Shown here: piece by piece, positions 44,522 through 55,200 of the stretch
Position numbering within the stretch: position 1 is the first letter of the stretch
How the letters are laid out: each line of letters starts with the position of its first letter
Assembly (NCBI GenBank): GCA_033852175.1
Contig: JAWSUY010000037.1
Coordinates: 33,499-97,498, forward strand
Length of the DNA: 64,000 bases
Direction: 5' to 3'
From: Agarilytica sp033852175
GTDB lineage: Bacteria > Pseudomonadota > Gammaproteobacteria > Pseudomonadales > Cellvibrionaceae
The notes under the pieces: generated by a model
Told to the model about the DNA's origin: nothing
The model's database searches: none
The model's input: only the letters and a program-made list of their open reading frames with translations
Program-made: the position numbers and the translations under genes

Positions 44522-45568
44522 TTAACCTAAATTCAACTTTTCGACGATGGTTTGTGCATTTTTCCATCGACTCGATTTTTTTAGTACTTTTAATGACGCG
44601 TTACCTTTTTTCGCTAACGCTTCTAGACCACAAAGCGGAAGTGATAACGCAGCTTTTTCCAACTCTTCAATAACCTCAATGGCACCGCGGGCATTATTGC
44701 ACACCAGAACCACATCACAGCCCGCGTTCAAGGCTAATTTGGCACGATCAGCATAGCCACCCACCCCAGCTGCGCCTTCCATAGAGAGATCATCGCTAAA
44801 CACTAAACCCTCGTAGCCCAGTTTTTCACGCAATATGTCCTTCAACCAAAACGAAGAATAACTGACAAGCTCTGAATCAATATTGGGGAAGGCGATATGA
44901 GCAGACATTAAGGCATCGAGCTTTTTCTTTAAACGTGTAAACGGAATAAGGTCATGCTCCTCCAACTCCTCCAAACTGCGAGTATCCACTGGCAGCTCCA
45001 AATGGCTATCAGCCTTCACGCCACCGTGCCCAGGGAAGTGTTTGCCAGTGGTTGCCATTCCTGCGTCATGCATGCCATCAACAAAAGCTTCAGCCAAAAT
45101 ACAAGCCGTATCCGGATCGGGGGAAAACGAGCGATCACCAATGATTACGCTGTGCGCGTCATCCAAGTCCAAAACGGGGGCAAAACTGATATCAACGCCA
45201 TGGGCTATCAGTTCCGAGGCCATTAACCAGGCGAGTTCTTGCGCGTTGCTTTTAGCCTCGTCAGGGAATGATTGGAAATTATTCGCGACGGCTTGCATAG
45301 GCGGTAATACAGAAAAACCCTCCCGGAAACGCTGCACCCGCCCGCCTTCGTGATCAACACTGACGATAATATTGGGCCGCACTTCACGTACGGTTCTCAC
45401 TAAGCCATCGAGCTGCTCAGAACATTCAAAATTTCGGGAGAATAGAATCAAACCACCCACCTGCGGATGAGTAAGAATTTCTTTTTCGTCTTGTCGTAAT
45501 TCAATACCGGCAACATCTAACATTACCGGGCCTAGTTTTTTATTGCGCGTGCGTTTTTTATTTAACAT
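44522..45568 (-). CDS. nagZ: Beta-N-acetylhexosaminidase
   Basis: 348 residues, glycoside hydrolase family 3. It removes GlcNAc from 1,6-anhydro-muropeptides in the cytoplasm during peptidoglycan recycling. KHFPGHGGVKADSHLELPVD is the catalytic His-Asp loop and VFSDDLSMEGA carries the nucleophile Asp. The ATG at 45568 overlaps the last codons of the psrA remnant (the sequence ATGTTAAATAA serves both). Confidence 0.96.
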   Translation of the reverse strand: MLNKKRTRNKKLGPVMLDVAGIELRQDEKEILTHPQVGGLILFSRNFECSEQLDGLVRTVREVRPNIIVSVDHEGGRVQRFREGFSVLPPMQAVANNFQSFPDEAKSNAQELAWLMASELIAHGVDISFAPVLDLDDAHSVIIGDRSFSPDPDTACILAEAFVDGMHDAGMATTGKHFPGHGGVKADSHLELPVDTRSLEELEEHDLIPFTRLKKKLDALMSAHIAFPNIDSELVSYSSFWLKDILREKLGYEGLVFSDDLSMEGAAGVGGYADRAKLALNAGCDVVLVCNNARGAIEVIEELEKAALSLPLCGLEALAKKGNASLKVLKKSSRWKNAQTIVEKLNLG

Positions 45569-46193
45569 TCGGAGAGGTCAACATTGTGGCTATAAGGGGA
45601 ATCATCATATTAATGACAGACTGTACTTCAGTATCTTCATCGTACTCGGCATTCAAAATTGAACAAATCGCATCAAAATCCGCCAAGGTAAACACACCCG
45701 CGCCGAGCATAAAATAAAGGCGCCAATTCAACCGGGCTAAGGTCAGGGCAAACTCGACGCATTAAACTCACCATGCGGTCATAGGTAAACCCAAACTCTG
45801 CAATCAGATAATGACGCAGATGTTCCTGGGATTGTGTGTACACCAAGCTCAAGAGCTGCATAAAATTTGCGTGTCTTCATCAAGATCTTCCATTGTAACA
45901 AGCAAAGCCTCTAACATTGAGCCGTAAAAGCGCTTCAGCCTCAGTAGCACGCTCGTTCGCTTGTTTTTCGAGCACATCCAACTCAGGTCTAACTCTCGGC
46001 ACTACGGCGATAGAACGCGGGGAAAGACAGCCTGTATAAGCCCCATCTTGAAATCAAAATGATAGTTCACCGTTGCCAGGTTAGCGCCAGCCATGCCGGT
46101 TATCGTGCGCAGAGATATCACCACAAAGCCTCGTTCAGCAAAAAGTAGCGTTGCCGCATGCAATAGGCGCTTGGTTATGTCGTTTTGTGCCAT
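45558..46193 (-). pseudogene. psrA: TetR-family regulator remnant (PsrA-like)
   Basis: The start is intact (MAQNDITKRLLHAATLLFAE, then a TetR helix-turn-helix ending ATVNYHFDFKMGLIQAVFPR), then a stop appears after VLSP. Coding resumes in other frames: MLEALLVTMEDLDEDTQI, then QLLSLVYTQSQEHLRHYLIA and PDLSPVELAPLFY, and finally FTLADFDAICSILN through LTSPNVK. At least three frame changes separate the pieces. The pieces in order match PsrA, the repressor next to nagZ in Pseudomonas that senses fatty acids. The gene is inactive unless the changes are sequencing errors. Confidence 0.8.
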
Positions 46194-46884
46194 ATTGACG
46201 CCGGTTTTTCAAAAGTTAGACCTCTGAATTAACCCGTGTTGCTGTGCGGAAGAGAGAATAAATACTTAGTGTGGGGCTTGTCGAGTGTAGATTAGCTTTG
46301 TTGCTAAAAAAGAGGACCAGTTAAAACAATTCGGTAAAAACCAGCACGATTGAAAAGTCGCAGAGCTTATAAAATAACCACGACGTGAAACGCAACGATC
46401 TCTTATATTGCTTGATAAAGAGTGCTGTTGAATCCTATTCCCCATGTTATTTCCCAAACTGACACTTACCCAGAGGCCATTCCCTAAATTACAGTTCTCA
46501 ACGACTGATCAAGTGGGAAGTTAAGCCGTCATTCACGCAAACACTACAATTAGCACTCAAGTGACGACAACCTAAATATGCAAACGTGCAAAGATTCGGG
46601 CGAGCTCTTTAATGCTCATTGGAACAAAAACACCGCTGACGTCATTTTCATCATCAAAAACCTAGATTTTTTTCATCTTTATAGTCTCAAAGCTAGAATT
46701 AAAGCTTGTATTAACGCACAGAAGAATTCGAACTTTTCTTTTATTTTCAAGTAGGTACAAGAGATATCTAATTCTGCTCTGAGGGTTCGCGCGCGCCCAG
46801 CACGTAAATAAGAATGTGCAGGGATGAGAAATCGATGATAGTTTAATTATTAACCGCATCGATATAGATTCACTTGGAGTACAC
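46194..46884. other. Gene-free interval upstream of the psrA remnant
   Basis: 690 bp with only short, unconvincing open frames. lexA is often near psrA in Pseudomonas but no trace of it is visible. ATTAGCTTTGTTGCTAAAAA near 46290-46310 hints at an insertion-sequence end, but I could not link it to a transposase. Confidence 0.4.
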
Positions 46885-47190
46885 ATGGCCTCTTTCTATC
46901 CCGCAATCGGAACATGGTACATAGAACTCGCCACCGGCATGCTTTTCGAGATAATCGCCGTTGATGAAAAAAACAGCACAATTGAACTTCAATACGAAGA
47001 TGGCGATTTAGCCGATTACGACACCGAGTCCTGGGGTCATCTCGATATTGCCATGGCGACAGCGCCAGAGAGAGGCAATGCTCACTTTGGCAGTGCCTCG
47101 TTTGATACAAGCCCTATGGATGATATTGTTGGAAACCCACTGCAGGATATCGAGCCTGAATCATTTCAGGGCTTTGATGATTTTTATTAG
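46885..47190 (+). CDS. DUF6763-like small protein
   Basis: 101 residues. YPAIGTWYIELATGMLFEII, AVDEKNSTIELQYEDGDLAD and the following YDTESW match the small SH3-like DUF6763 proteins of gammaproteobacteria. The acidic second half (about 60-101) looks unstructured. ATG at 46885 in AT-rich surroundings, convergent with tpsB. Function unknown. Confidence 0.7.
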   Translation: MASFYPAIGTWYIELATGMLFEIIAVDEKNSTIELQYEDGDLADYDTESWGHLDIAMATAPERGNAHFGSASFDTSPMDDIVGNPLQDIEPESFQGFDDFY

Positions 47191-47223
47191 TGGGCGCCAA
47201 GAGTTCGTGTAGCCGCTCACACT

Positions 47224-49107
47224 CTAGTACACATATTGGAACTCAAAATAAACGCCAGTAGTCGGCGTTTCATCTTTCAGTGTAATGACCTCATCCACTA
47301 TGGGGGTCGCAAAAAATAAGCTCGCACTGAAGTCCGAATGATTAAACTTTATTCCCGCACCAATATCAGCCAATTTACCCGTGTTCGTTTGCCCATCCTC
47401 ATCAAACGGTTGTAGCGTACCGTATGCTATATCAAGAAAAATATAGGGCTGAAAAACTTTGCTTGTACTTCGACCAAAGAATTTTGCGTTATTAAACTTA
47501 GGGGAATTGAAGATCCAATCCGCGCCAAAATAAAACGCATCATCCGATTGAAAACCATTCACAGAAAACGCTCTTGTTGTATTCGGCCCCGTTAAACTGA
47601 GCTGATTGAGGTTCGAGACAGCTTCTCCCGAATATTGCCCAACACTTCGTAATACCAGGCGTGTTTCCGCTTGAGTAAACGGAAATTTCAAAAATGACAA
47701 TACAGATAAGTCATAGTTGAAGATAAGGTGGCTTCCTGGTGTTTGACCGAAAACATTGGTTTCCGTATTTGCGTTTGCCAATGACACTCGACCTATATAC
47801 AGCTGCCGCCATTTTTCATTCAAAATATCAAAGTTGAAACCCAGTTTAATCACCTGTGTTTTCTGAATCGTTGTTGACCCGGAATCTAGCAAGGTCGATA
47901 CATTCATATAGCCGAGGTCGGCAGACATGTTTTTTACACGACTGCGGCTGAAAATATAGGTAAAGGAAACATCTTCAACTTCAGACTCACCGGTAAACTC
48001 CGTCGAATTCTCACCAGCATTACGAGAAGCGAAGTCATTGGTCGAAAAGCCAATTTCAGCCCGATAACGTGGCGACCCAAGAAAAAAACTGTAACGAATA
48101 GCGCCATATGTACTATTGCTTGGCGCAAAAGAGTTCAAAACAGCGAAATAAAGTTCATCCCCATACCCCAAAGGGTTGTGAAGATAGAAATCTAAATACG
48201 CTCGGTTATCACTGGTATTTTCAGAACCATGGTTATCCAAACGAAGATTCCCGCTGTACCAACTTTCCTGAAGGACATTAACCGATAATTTGGTGTCTCC
48301 GACTTGGTCCCCCGGCGAGAAAAACCCTTGGGCCGATAGGCCGGGAATATCATTGATCAAATACAAGGATTCTTCAATATTCCAACTTGTGACCGGCTTA
48401 TTCAAATCACGTTTGAATACACCATCGACAAGACGCTTTGAAACTCGCTTATTATTCTCGAGTTTAATATCACCAAGTTCACCCAATAACAAGGTTAACG
48501 TCACCACGCCATCACGCACTTTCTGTTCAGGGATATAGGCTTTCGCTAAGATAAAGCCCCGCTCGCGATAAAACTGAGTGATCGTATCCGCAACCGTTTC
48601 GATCATACCCAGAGTTACCCCTCGACGGCGGCGCTGATCCCGAATCAAAAATACCAGCTTTTGCACTTCCAAAGCACCCACATGCTCTTCGGCGCTTTCT
48701 CTTTCAATATCGGCAATCAAGTCCGACACTTCGCCAAGCTCATCCAGTGTATATCCAGAATCCGTTAACTCGCCCTCGTTCATTAGGTCAAAGCGAATAC
48801 TCTCTACGCGCTTAATCAATTCACCTCGCGTAATCCCTAAATCAGGGTATTCGACTAATCCCTGAAGTTTAAATTCTTTAATGTTTAACCTTGGCCCGGC
48901 ATCAGGATCTGGATCACGGTCTCGAACAGGAGGAACATCCAAATCGAGTAACATCGATTCCCGCTCATATTCTGGCACTTCTTCAGTTTCTGGCATTTCC
49001 AGAAACCCTTGAGCATAACTTAATGAAGACAATAAAAAGAGAACAAAAATTAGACCTACGCCACCAACCTGACGAATTGCTGACTGAGGTAAAATATTGT
49101 GCGACAT
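47224..49107 (-). CDS. TpsB-type outer-membrane transporter (ShlB/FhaC family)
   Basis: 627 residues: signal peptide (to about SLSYAQG), an acidic linker, POTRA domains (about 75-260; the second includes YIPEQKVRDGVVTLTLLLGE) and a 16-strand barrel from about 270 to the end. The conserved barrel entry is LPGLS-like (NDIPGLSAQGFFSPG). It exports the partner exoprotein of the two-partner secretion system. The exoprotein gene is directly upstream, 100 bp away, with an intrinsic terminator between. The first POTRA region has an unusually long charged insert (RESAEEHVGALEVQKL). Confidence 0.9.
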   Translation of the reverse strand: MSHNILPQSAIRQVGGVGLIFVLFLLSSLSYAQGFLEMPETEEVPEYERESMLLDLDVPPVRDRDPDPDAGPRLNIKEFKLQGLVEYPDLGITRGELIKRVESIRFDLMNEGELTDSGYTLDELGEVSDLIADIERESAEEHVGALEVQKLVFLIRDQRRRRGVTLGMIETVADTITQFYRERGFILAKAYIPEQKVRDGVVTLTLLLGELGDIKLENNKRVSKRLVDGVFKRDLNKPVTSWNIEESLYLINDIPGLSAQGFFSPGDQVGDTKLSVNVLQESWYSGNLRLDNHGSENTSDNRAYLDFYLHNPLGYGDELYFAVLNSFAPSNSTYGAIRYSFFLGSPRYRAEIGFSTNDFASRNAGENSTEFTGESEVEDVSFTYIFSRSRVKNMSADLGYMNVSTLLDSGSTTIQKTQVIKLGFNFDILNEKWRQLYIGRVSLANANTETNVFGQTPGSHLIFNYDLSVLSFLKFPFTQAETRLVLRSVGQYSGEAVSNLNQLSLTGPNTTRAFSVNGFQSDDAFYFGADWIFNSPKFNNAKFFGRSTSKVFQPYIFLDIAYGTLQPFDEDGQTNTGKLADIGAGIKFNHSDFSASLFFATPIVDEVITLKDETPTTGVYFEFQYVY

Positions 49108-49135
49108 AAATATCTACTTATCGGTTATGTTATCG

Positions 49136-49174
49136 AAAAAAAAATGCCCCGAGACGATAACATCTCGGGGCATT
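49136..49174 (-). terminator. Strong intrinsic terminator between tpsA and tpsB
   Basis: On the minus strand AATGCCCCGAGA-N8-TCTCGGGGCATT (perfect 12-bp stem) is followed by nine T. It lies about 34 bp beyond the exoprotein stop and 29 bp before the tpsB start, so tpsB needs read-through or its own promoter. Confidence 0.92.
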
Positions 49175-49207
49175 GGTATGAACAGCTTTTAGAGCAAACT
49201 TAAAGAA

Positions 49208-52200
49208 TTAGAGGCTTAACTCATCCTCATCTTCTTCATCATCATAATCGTCATACTCATCATCGTAAACTTGGTCGCGAGGCATACGAATTGAGATATT
49301 GTCATACGAATAGTTACGAACCTCGGTGAATACAGCGGGATCAAGCTCTTCAAGAGATTCAACATTAACAAGTAAGTCCCCAACACTACCCACTGCAGAC
49401 GAATCGATTAGATCTGCCGTACTGTTCAAAGGATTAATGGGAGCAATATCAAACCCCCAACGAGGAAGTACGCCACCGGGTGCAAAAATACTCATTTCAA
49501 AGCGAACAAAAGCAACGAGAGGACGGCCATCTTTGTCCGCAAAGTCTCCATCCGGCACGTTGACGATCACCGTATTACCCACTAATTCAGGACGAGCAAT
49601 ATCGAGGCCAGGATCATTGGCTACTAATAAATCTCCACCTTCCACCGTTAATCTAAGTTCACCAGTATCATAACTTGTAGCAATCACCCCGCCAGCGTCA
49701 CGAACATCTGCGCCAGCTGTACGGTCATAATCAACTTCATCAGTATTGACCAAGGTCACACTACCCAGCGTGTTGGTAAAATCAATATCACCATTATTAC
49801 GTAACACACTTATCGATACATCGCCGGTATTGGCAAGTAGCACATCTCCGGTTCCATTCAAAGTACTGATCGTAGAGACCTCGCTTTCTAACTCAACCCC
49901 CGTACTCGCGATAAGATGAAGATCATTAGAAATAACGTTCACACCTAATTTATTATCCGCAATAAACCCATTGACCGACTCAATAGTAACGACACCTTCA
50001 GATAGCTCAGTCATATCACCAGCGATCAATTCCGTAATAGCAATATTGCCATCTGCCAATAAACTAATGGTGTCCGTTGCTGTAATACTAGAATCATTGG
50101 TCATTGATATATCCCGACCGGAATCAAGGGAAGCCACAGTAGCATTTACAGACCCAGCGATTGTAAGATTCTCATCAGAGTTTAACGTCACCACACCATT
50201 ACTCAGATCAATAGCACCGTTTACCTCTAGGGTATTTGACTCGATCAGTAAATCGCCGTTAATTACGTTAACTTGAGCACCCACAGCCAACTCATACGTA
50301 TTAGAGGCACTAAAAGTAGCGTCGTTAGCGATTTGGGAATCTGACAGCTGTCGAATGTTAGCCCCGATTAACGTCAACTCATTGGCTATAATCGTTTCAG
50401 TAACAATATTACCTGCTGCAGTAAGAGTTACGGTATCGGCATCGGTTGTCGTACCCGGCAACATCACAATGTTTCCACCCGCCGTCATCACAACATCTCG
50501 CTCAGCGTTAATATCAGCCCCTTGAGATATATCCGAAACGGATATGGAGTCAAAGTCTCGCACAATAATATTAGCTCCAGCCAACTGTGAAATCACGTTA
50601 CCCGTAATAGTCAAGTCACTCACAGCACCACTACCATTTCGCGTATCAATCAACCCAAGCAATTCAACGGTTCCTGACGTGCCATTAATAACCACAGCGT
50701 CTTCGAGCAAACTGTTGTTGTTCACTAACAATGAACCGTTAACCGACACGCCCACGCCCGTCAGAGCAATTGAGTTACCTGCTGTCAAAGTATTATTAAC
50801 TCGTGTTTGAGTATTAAGAGATGTAAGCGCAATTTCTTCCGCGGTTATTGATCCTGATGTTTCAACTTCCTCAGCAGCAGTAACTTCGAAGCTATTCGTA
50901 GCACTTCCCTCCACAGAGATATCGTTCACATCGATCAAACTAACTTCAGCACCATTATTCACCACAACGCGACCAAAATCGTTCGCTGCATTATCCAGAA
51001 TAATATTGCTCGCATTACTGGTTATTGTCGTTGTACCTGTAACTGCAATGGTGCCCTCATCACTTAGGTTTCCGTTAATAATCAGGTCCATATTCTGAGC
51101 CGCAATATCGCCCAGTATTGTCGAAGTATTGTTACTCAACGCGACACGTCCAACAGCGGTAAAGTTCACCGCACCGCGCAAGTTGTTGGCGCTATCTAAA
51201 GTAATATCACCATTGAGGCTTTGCAGAGTCACAACTTCGGAAGAAGCCAAAACACCCGTATCCATTATGTTGCCATTGGCAATAATGTCCGTGATGCCAC
51301 CAGGGTTCGTAATACCCGCAATGTTCAGATCATTCGCTTCCTGCAAGTAAACATCACCAACAACACTTTCAAGCTGCACACTATCGACATTAAGCTGAAT
51401 GCGCGCATCCGCAGCACCAACCGATGTATTCGCATTAAATACGACTTGCAAGGCTTGGATATTCGCATTTTCCGCGACAGCGTTAACCGATGCGTTAGCA
51501 ACTTCAAAGCGATTCGCCACTTGAATCTGCCCATTAAGGTTCACCGCATCGCCCAATTCCGCAATAAACGAAACGCTTTCTTTATTGTCGTAATTCACTT
51601 CAGCCATACCGTCAAAGGCAAAACTATTGTCTTCGACTAAAATCATATCATTGCGATCGTCAATATCATTGACCGTCAACAAACTAGAAAGAACCTCATC
51701 ATTCACAACTTCCGATTCAGAATAGCTCACTGTGTAGGTGACTAAACTGCTGTCATCTTGGAAGGCATACTCTAACCTTGCATTACCAAACCCATCGGCT
51801 TCATATCGTGTGGTGTATTCAGTATTACCGCCAGTAATCGCAACCGTATCCGTTCCTGCTCCACCGATAAAGTTAACCGTGCCATTAACCCCTTCGACTA
51901 TCGTCACCGATAGATCATCATTACCAAGGCCAGCACGTATTTCACCCGTTACAGAACCGCCCGCAAGAACAAAGTGATCTTCGTCGCTACCGCCTTCAAG
52001 TTCATCAAAACCGCTAAAAGCAATATTGTTTCCATTTTCATCAATGATGGTTCCCGTATTCACATCCGTAATTAACCAGTCATTTTCGACGTTAGCCGCA
52101 GTAATTACACTCTCGTTGTTACCACCTTGATATTCTTCAATATTAATAAAGCCAACCGTTGTATCACCAATAATCACTTGAGGATTCGCTAAAGCACTCA

Positions 52201-55200
52201 CATCCACAATATCGCCCAGACCATCCGGCTGCGTGCCACCATCAACAAAGCCATCAACTGATCCAGTATCGGTAAAGCTAAAGATATCAACCAGGTCGCG
52301 ACCCACTAAATTTCTAAAACCAGTGAAAGCAACGTTATTAATTTCGCCTGAATTCTGGCCTTCGATTTCCCAATCGTTATTTCCTGCAGAACCGGCCAAA
52401 GTATTGTTATTCGCTACAGCCGCATTTAAGTTTTCGATTCGACTTACGTATAGGTCTGCAGCATACGCCCCATCAAAGCTAACAATAACGTTATCGACCA
52501 TTCCTTCGAGATTTACAGTATCGACTGAAGTTCCTACCGTTGGGTTTGCACCGCCGTCAATAATTCCAGAAATGCTATCGTCGACGCTTGCTCCATCTTG
52601 GCGAGACAAAACAAAGGTATCATCTGCACTACCACCGACTAAATTACCAAAGCCCGTAAACGCAAGTGTATTCAGAGTCCCGCTATCTGATCCCTGAACC
52701 GTCCACGTGTTATCAACATTATCACCCATCAATTGATAGGCGTTGGGTGAATCCGCGTTGAGTTCATCAATACCCACAAGATTCATTTCACCTGCGTTCT
52801 CCGTTCCAATGGCAACCGTGGCAAGATTGACAAGACCAACAATATTCACGACATTGAAACCTTCACCGCCATTAATCACTCCGGTGATTTCATCATCAAC
52901 AACCACCTCGCTATTAAAGTTAAAGGTATCACCTTCTGTGCCGCCCGATAGATTTGCAAAACCATCGAAATCGATCAAGTAAGCACTGCTAGTCAACCGA
53001 CCCGCATCAACGCCACTTATCTCCCACGAGTTCTCTTCATTATCAGCAATGAAGGTATTAATATTAGCCGATGAGGCATTAATGGTTTCAATATCAGCTA
53101 CATTGATATCTGCAATAGCCGTATTGCCAACAGCAACACTGACTGAATTACTAAGACCGAGAAGATCTAAAGTATCGCTACCTTCAGCGCCGTTAATTAA
53201 ACCGGTAAGCGCATCAATACCGTCCAGAGTAAATAGGTCAACTCCAGCACCACCCGTCAAGCTTCCAAAACCGCTGAAGCTAAGCCCTTCAACCGTACCA
53301 GAGTTGACGCCGCCAATAATCCACGTACTGCCAGCAACCTGACCAATTAGAGTGTTGTTAAGATTCAAGCCGCCGTTGGCTTGAACAGATTCAACTCGAA
53401 TTACATTTAAATCCGCGACAACAGATAGATCAGAATGAAGGGCGACAGTAATAGCATCAGGAATCCCAGAAGTATTTATTTCATCTGTACCACCAGCACC
53501 GTCGATGATCCCCGTAATTTGATCATTTTCAATAGCCGATAACTGTCCCAAAATAAATTGATCATTACCCGAGTTACCCGTGAGATTAGCGAATCCCGAG
53601 AACGTTACATCACTGTTAATGGTTCCTGTATTAGTCCCTACAATATCCCAAACATTTGCACCAACATCAGCGATCAGTTGGTTATCCGCTTCATTTGCAC
53701 TATTGGCATTAATCGCTTCCGTATTAAGCACATATAAATCAGCACCCAGAGTGTTCACATCCAAAGAAACGGTAACAGCAGCAGCCAATTGGCTGAGGTT
53801 AACTGTGTCAGTCGACGTACCAATACTCGGCTCTGCTCCACCATCGATGATCCCAGTTATTTGATCCGTCTGATCCAATACAAATTCATCGTTAGCCGAA
53901 CCACCCGTGACATTGGCAAACCCAGTAAATGCCACACCGTTTACATCGCCTTGATCTGAACCATTAATATTCCAGGTATTATCGACGTTTTCACCGATCA
54001 AGGTGTAATCGCCATTCGTTGCGTTTACAGTTTGAATGTCAACAAGGTTAAACGAAGCCGTATTTTCAATTCCCAATGCGACATTAATACTCGCCACATC
54101 AACAAGGCCATCAACATTCACAACATCAGTTCCTAAGCCGCCGTTTACTACGCCGCTTATGCTGTCGTTAACACCAAGGTTGCGATTAACATTGAATGTG
54201 TCCGCAATGGAGCCACCGGTTAAATTCGCGAAGCCTTGGAATAGGATAACGCCGTTTAATACGCCCGCATCAGCACCGACAATTTCCCACGTATTTTCAG
54301 CGTTATCAGCAATTAGCGTATTGTTATTATTCGAGGCTCGGATATCTTCAATACTTTCCGTGCGTAGATCACCGCTATTTTCTAAGCCAATGACAACGCT
54401 GGTCGATTCCGTTAAGCCCGTAATATCAAGAATATCGGTTTCGTTGCCCCCATTAATTAAACCCGTAATAGAGTCATTACCAATTAAGGTAAAGGTATCT
54501 ACTCCGTCTCCGCCGGTAAGGTTCGCAAAACCATTAAACGTTATAGCGTCCACAGTTCCTGAATTTTCACCTGCAACGACCCAAGTGCTACCCGCCACTT
54601 GTCCAATTAGCGTATTAGAAACCGCTAAGTTAGAGTTCGCGTTAACATCTTCTATGCTCAATGCGTGAATATCAGCAGTAACCGATAACTCATTGTGTAA
54701 AGCAACAATCAAATTATTCGTAATCGACGTTGAAACAATCTCATCATTGCCTCCCGCGCCATCAATAACACCGGTCACTCGATCATCTTCACTAGAACTC
54801 ACCTGTCCAAAAGTAAATTGATCGATTCCGCTATTACCGGTTAAATCGGCAAATCCGCTAAACACAACTTCATTATTAAGCGTACCACTGTTAGTGCCAT
54901 TAATTTCCCAATCGTTATCCCCTACATTAGCAACCAAATGGTTGCGTGCAGATTCCGAATTGTTCGCATCATTAGCTAACACACGATCTAAACGTGTAAC
55001 GTAAAGATCTGCACCGACATAAGCAGCGTCTAACGATACTGTTAGTGTGTTCACAAGATCAGTTAGAACAACTTGGTCATTATCGCCACCGGCTCCGCCA
55101 TCAATCATTCCGTATGCCGACGTCACAACATTTTCATTAAAGTTAAAGGTATCGTTTTCACTGCCGCCGGTAAGGTTTTCAAACCCTGAGAACGTGATAG

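Noticed and set aside
46266..46886. Short open frames upstream of the psrA remnant
   Set aside because: No ribosome sites, no familiar sequence, AT-rich background; chance frames.
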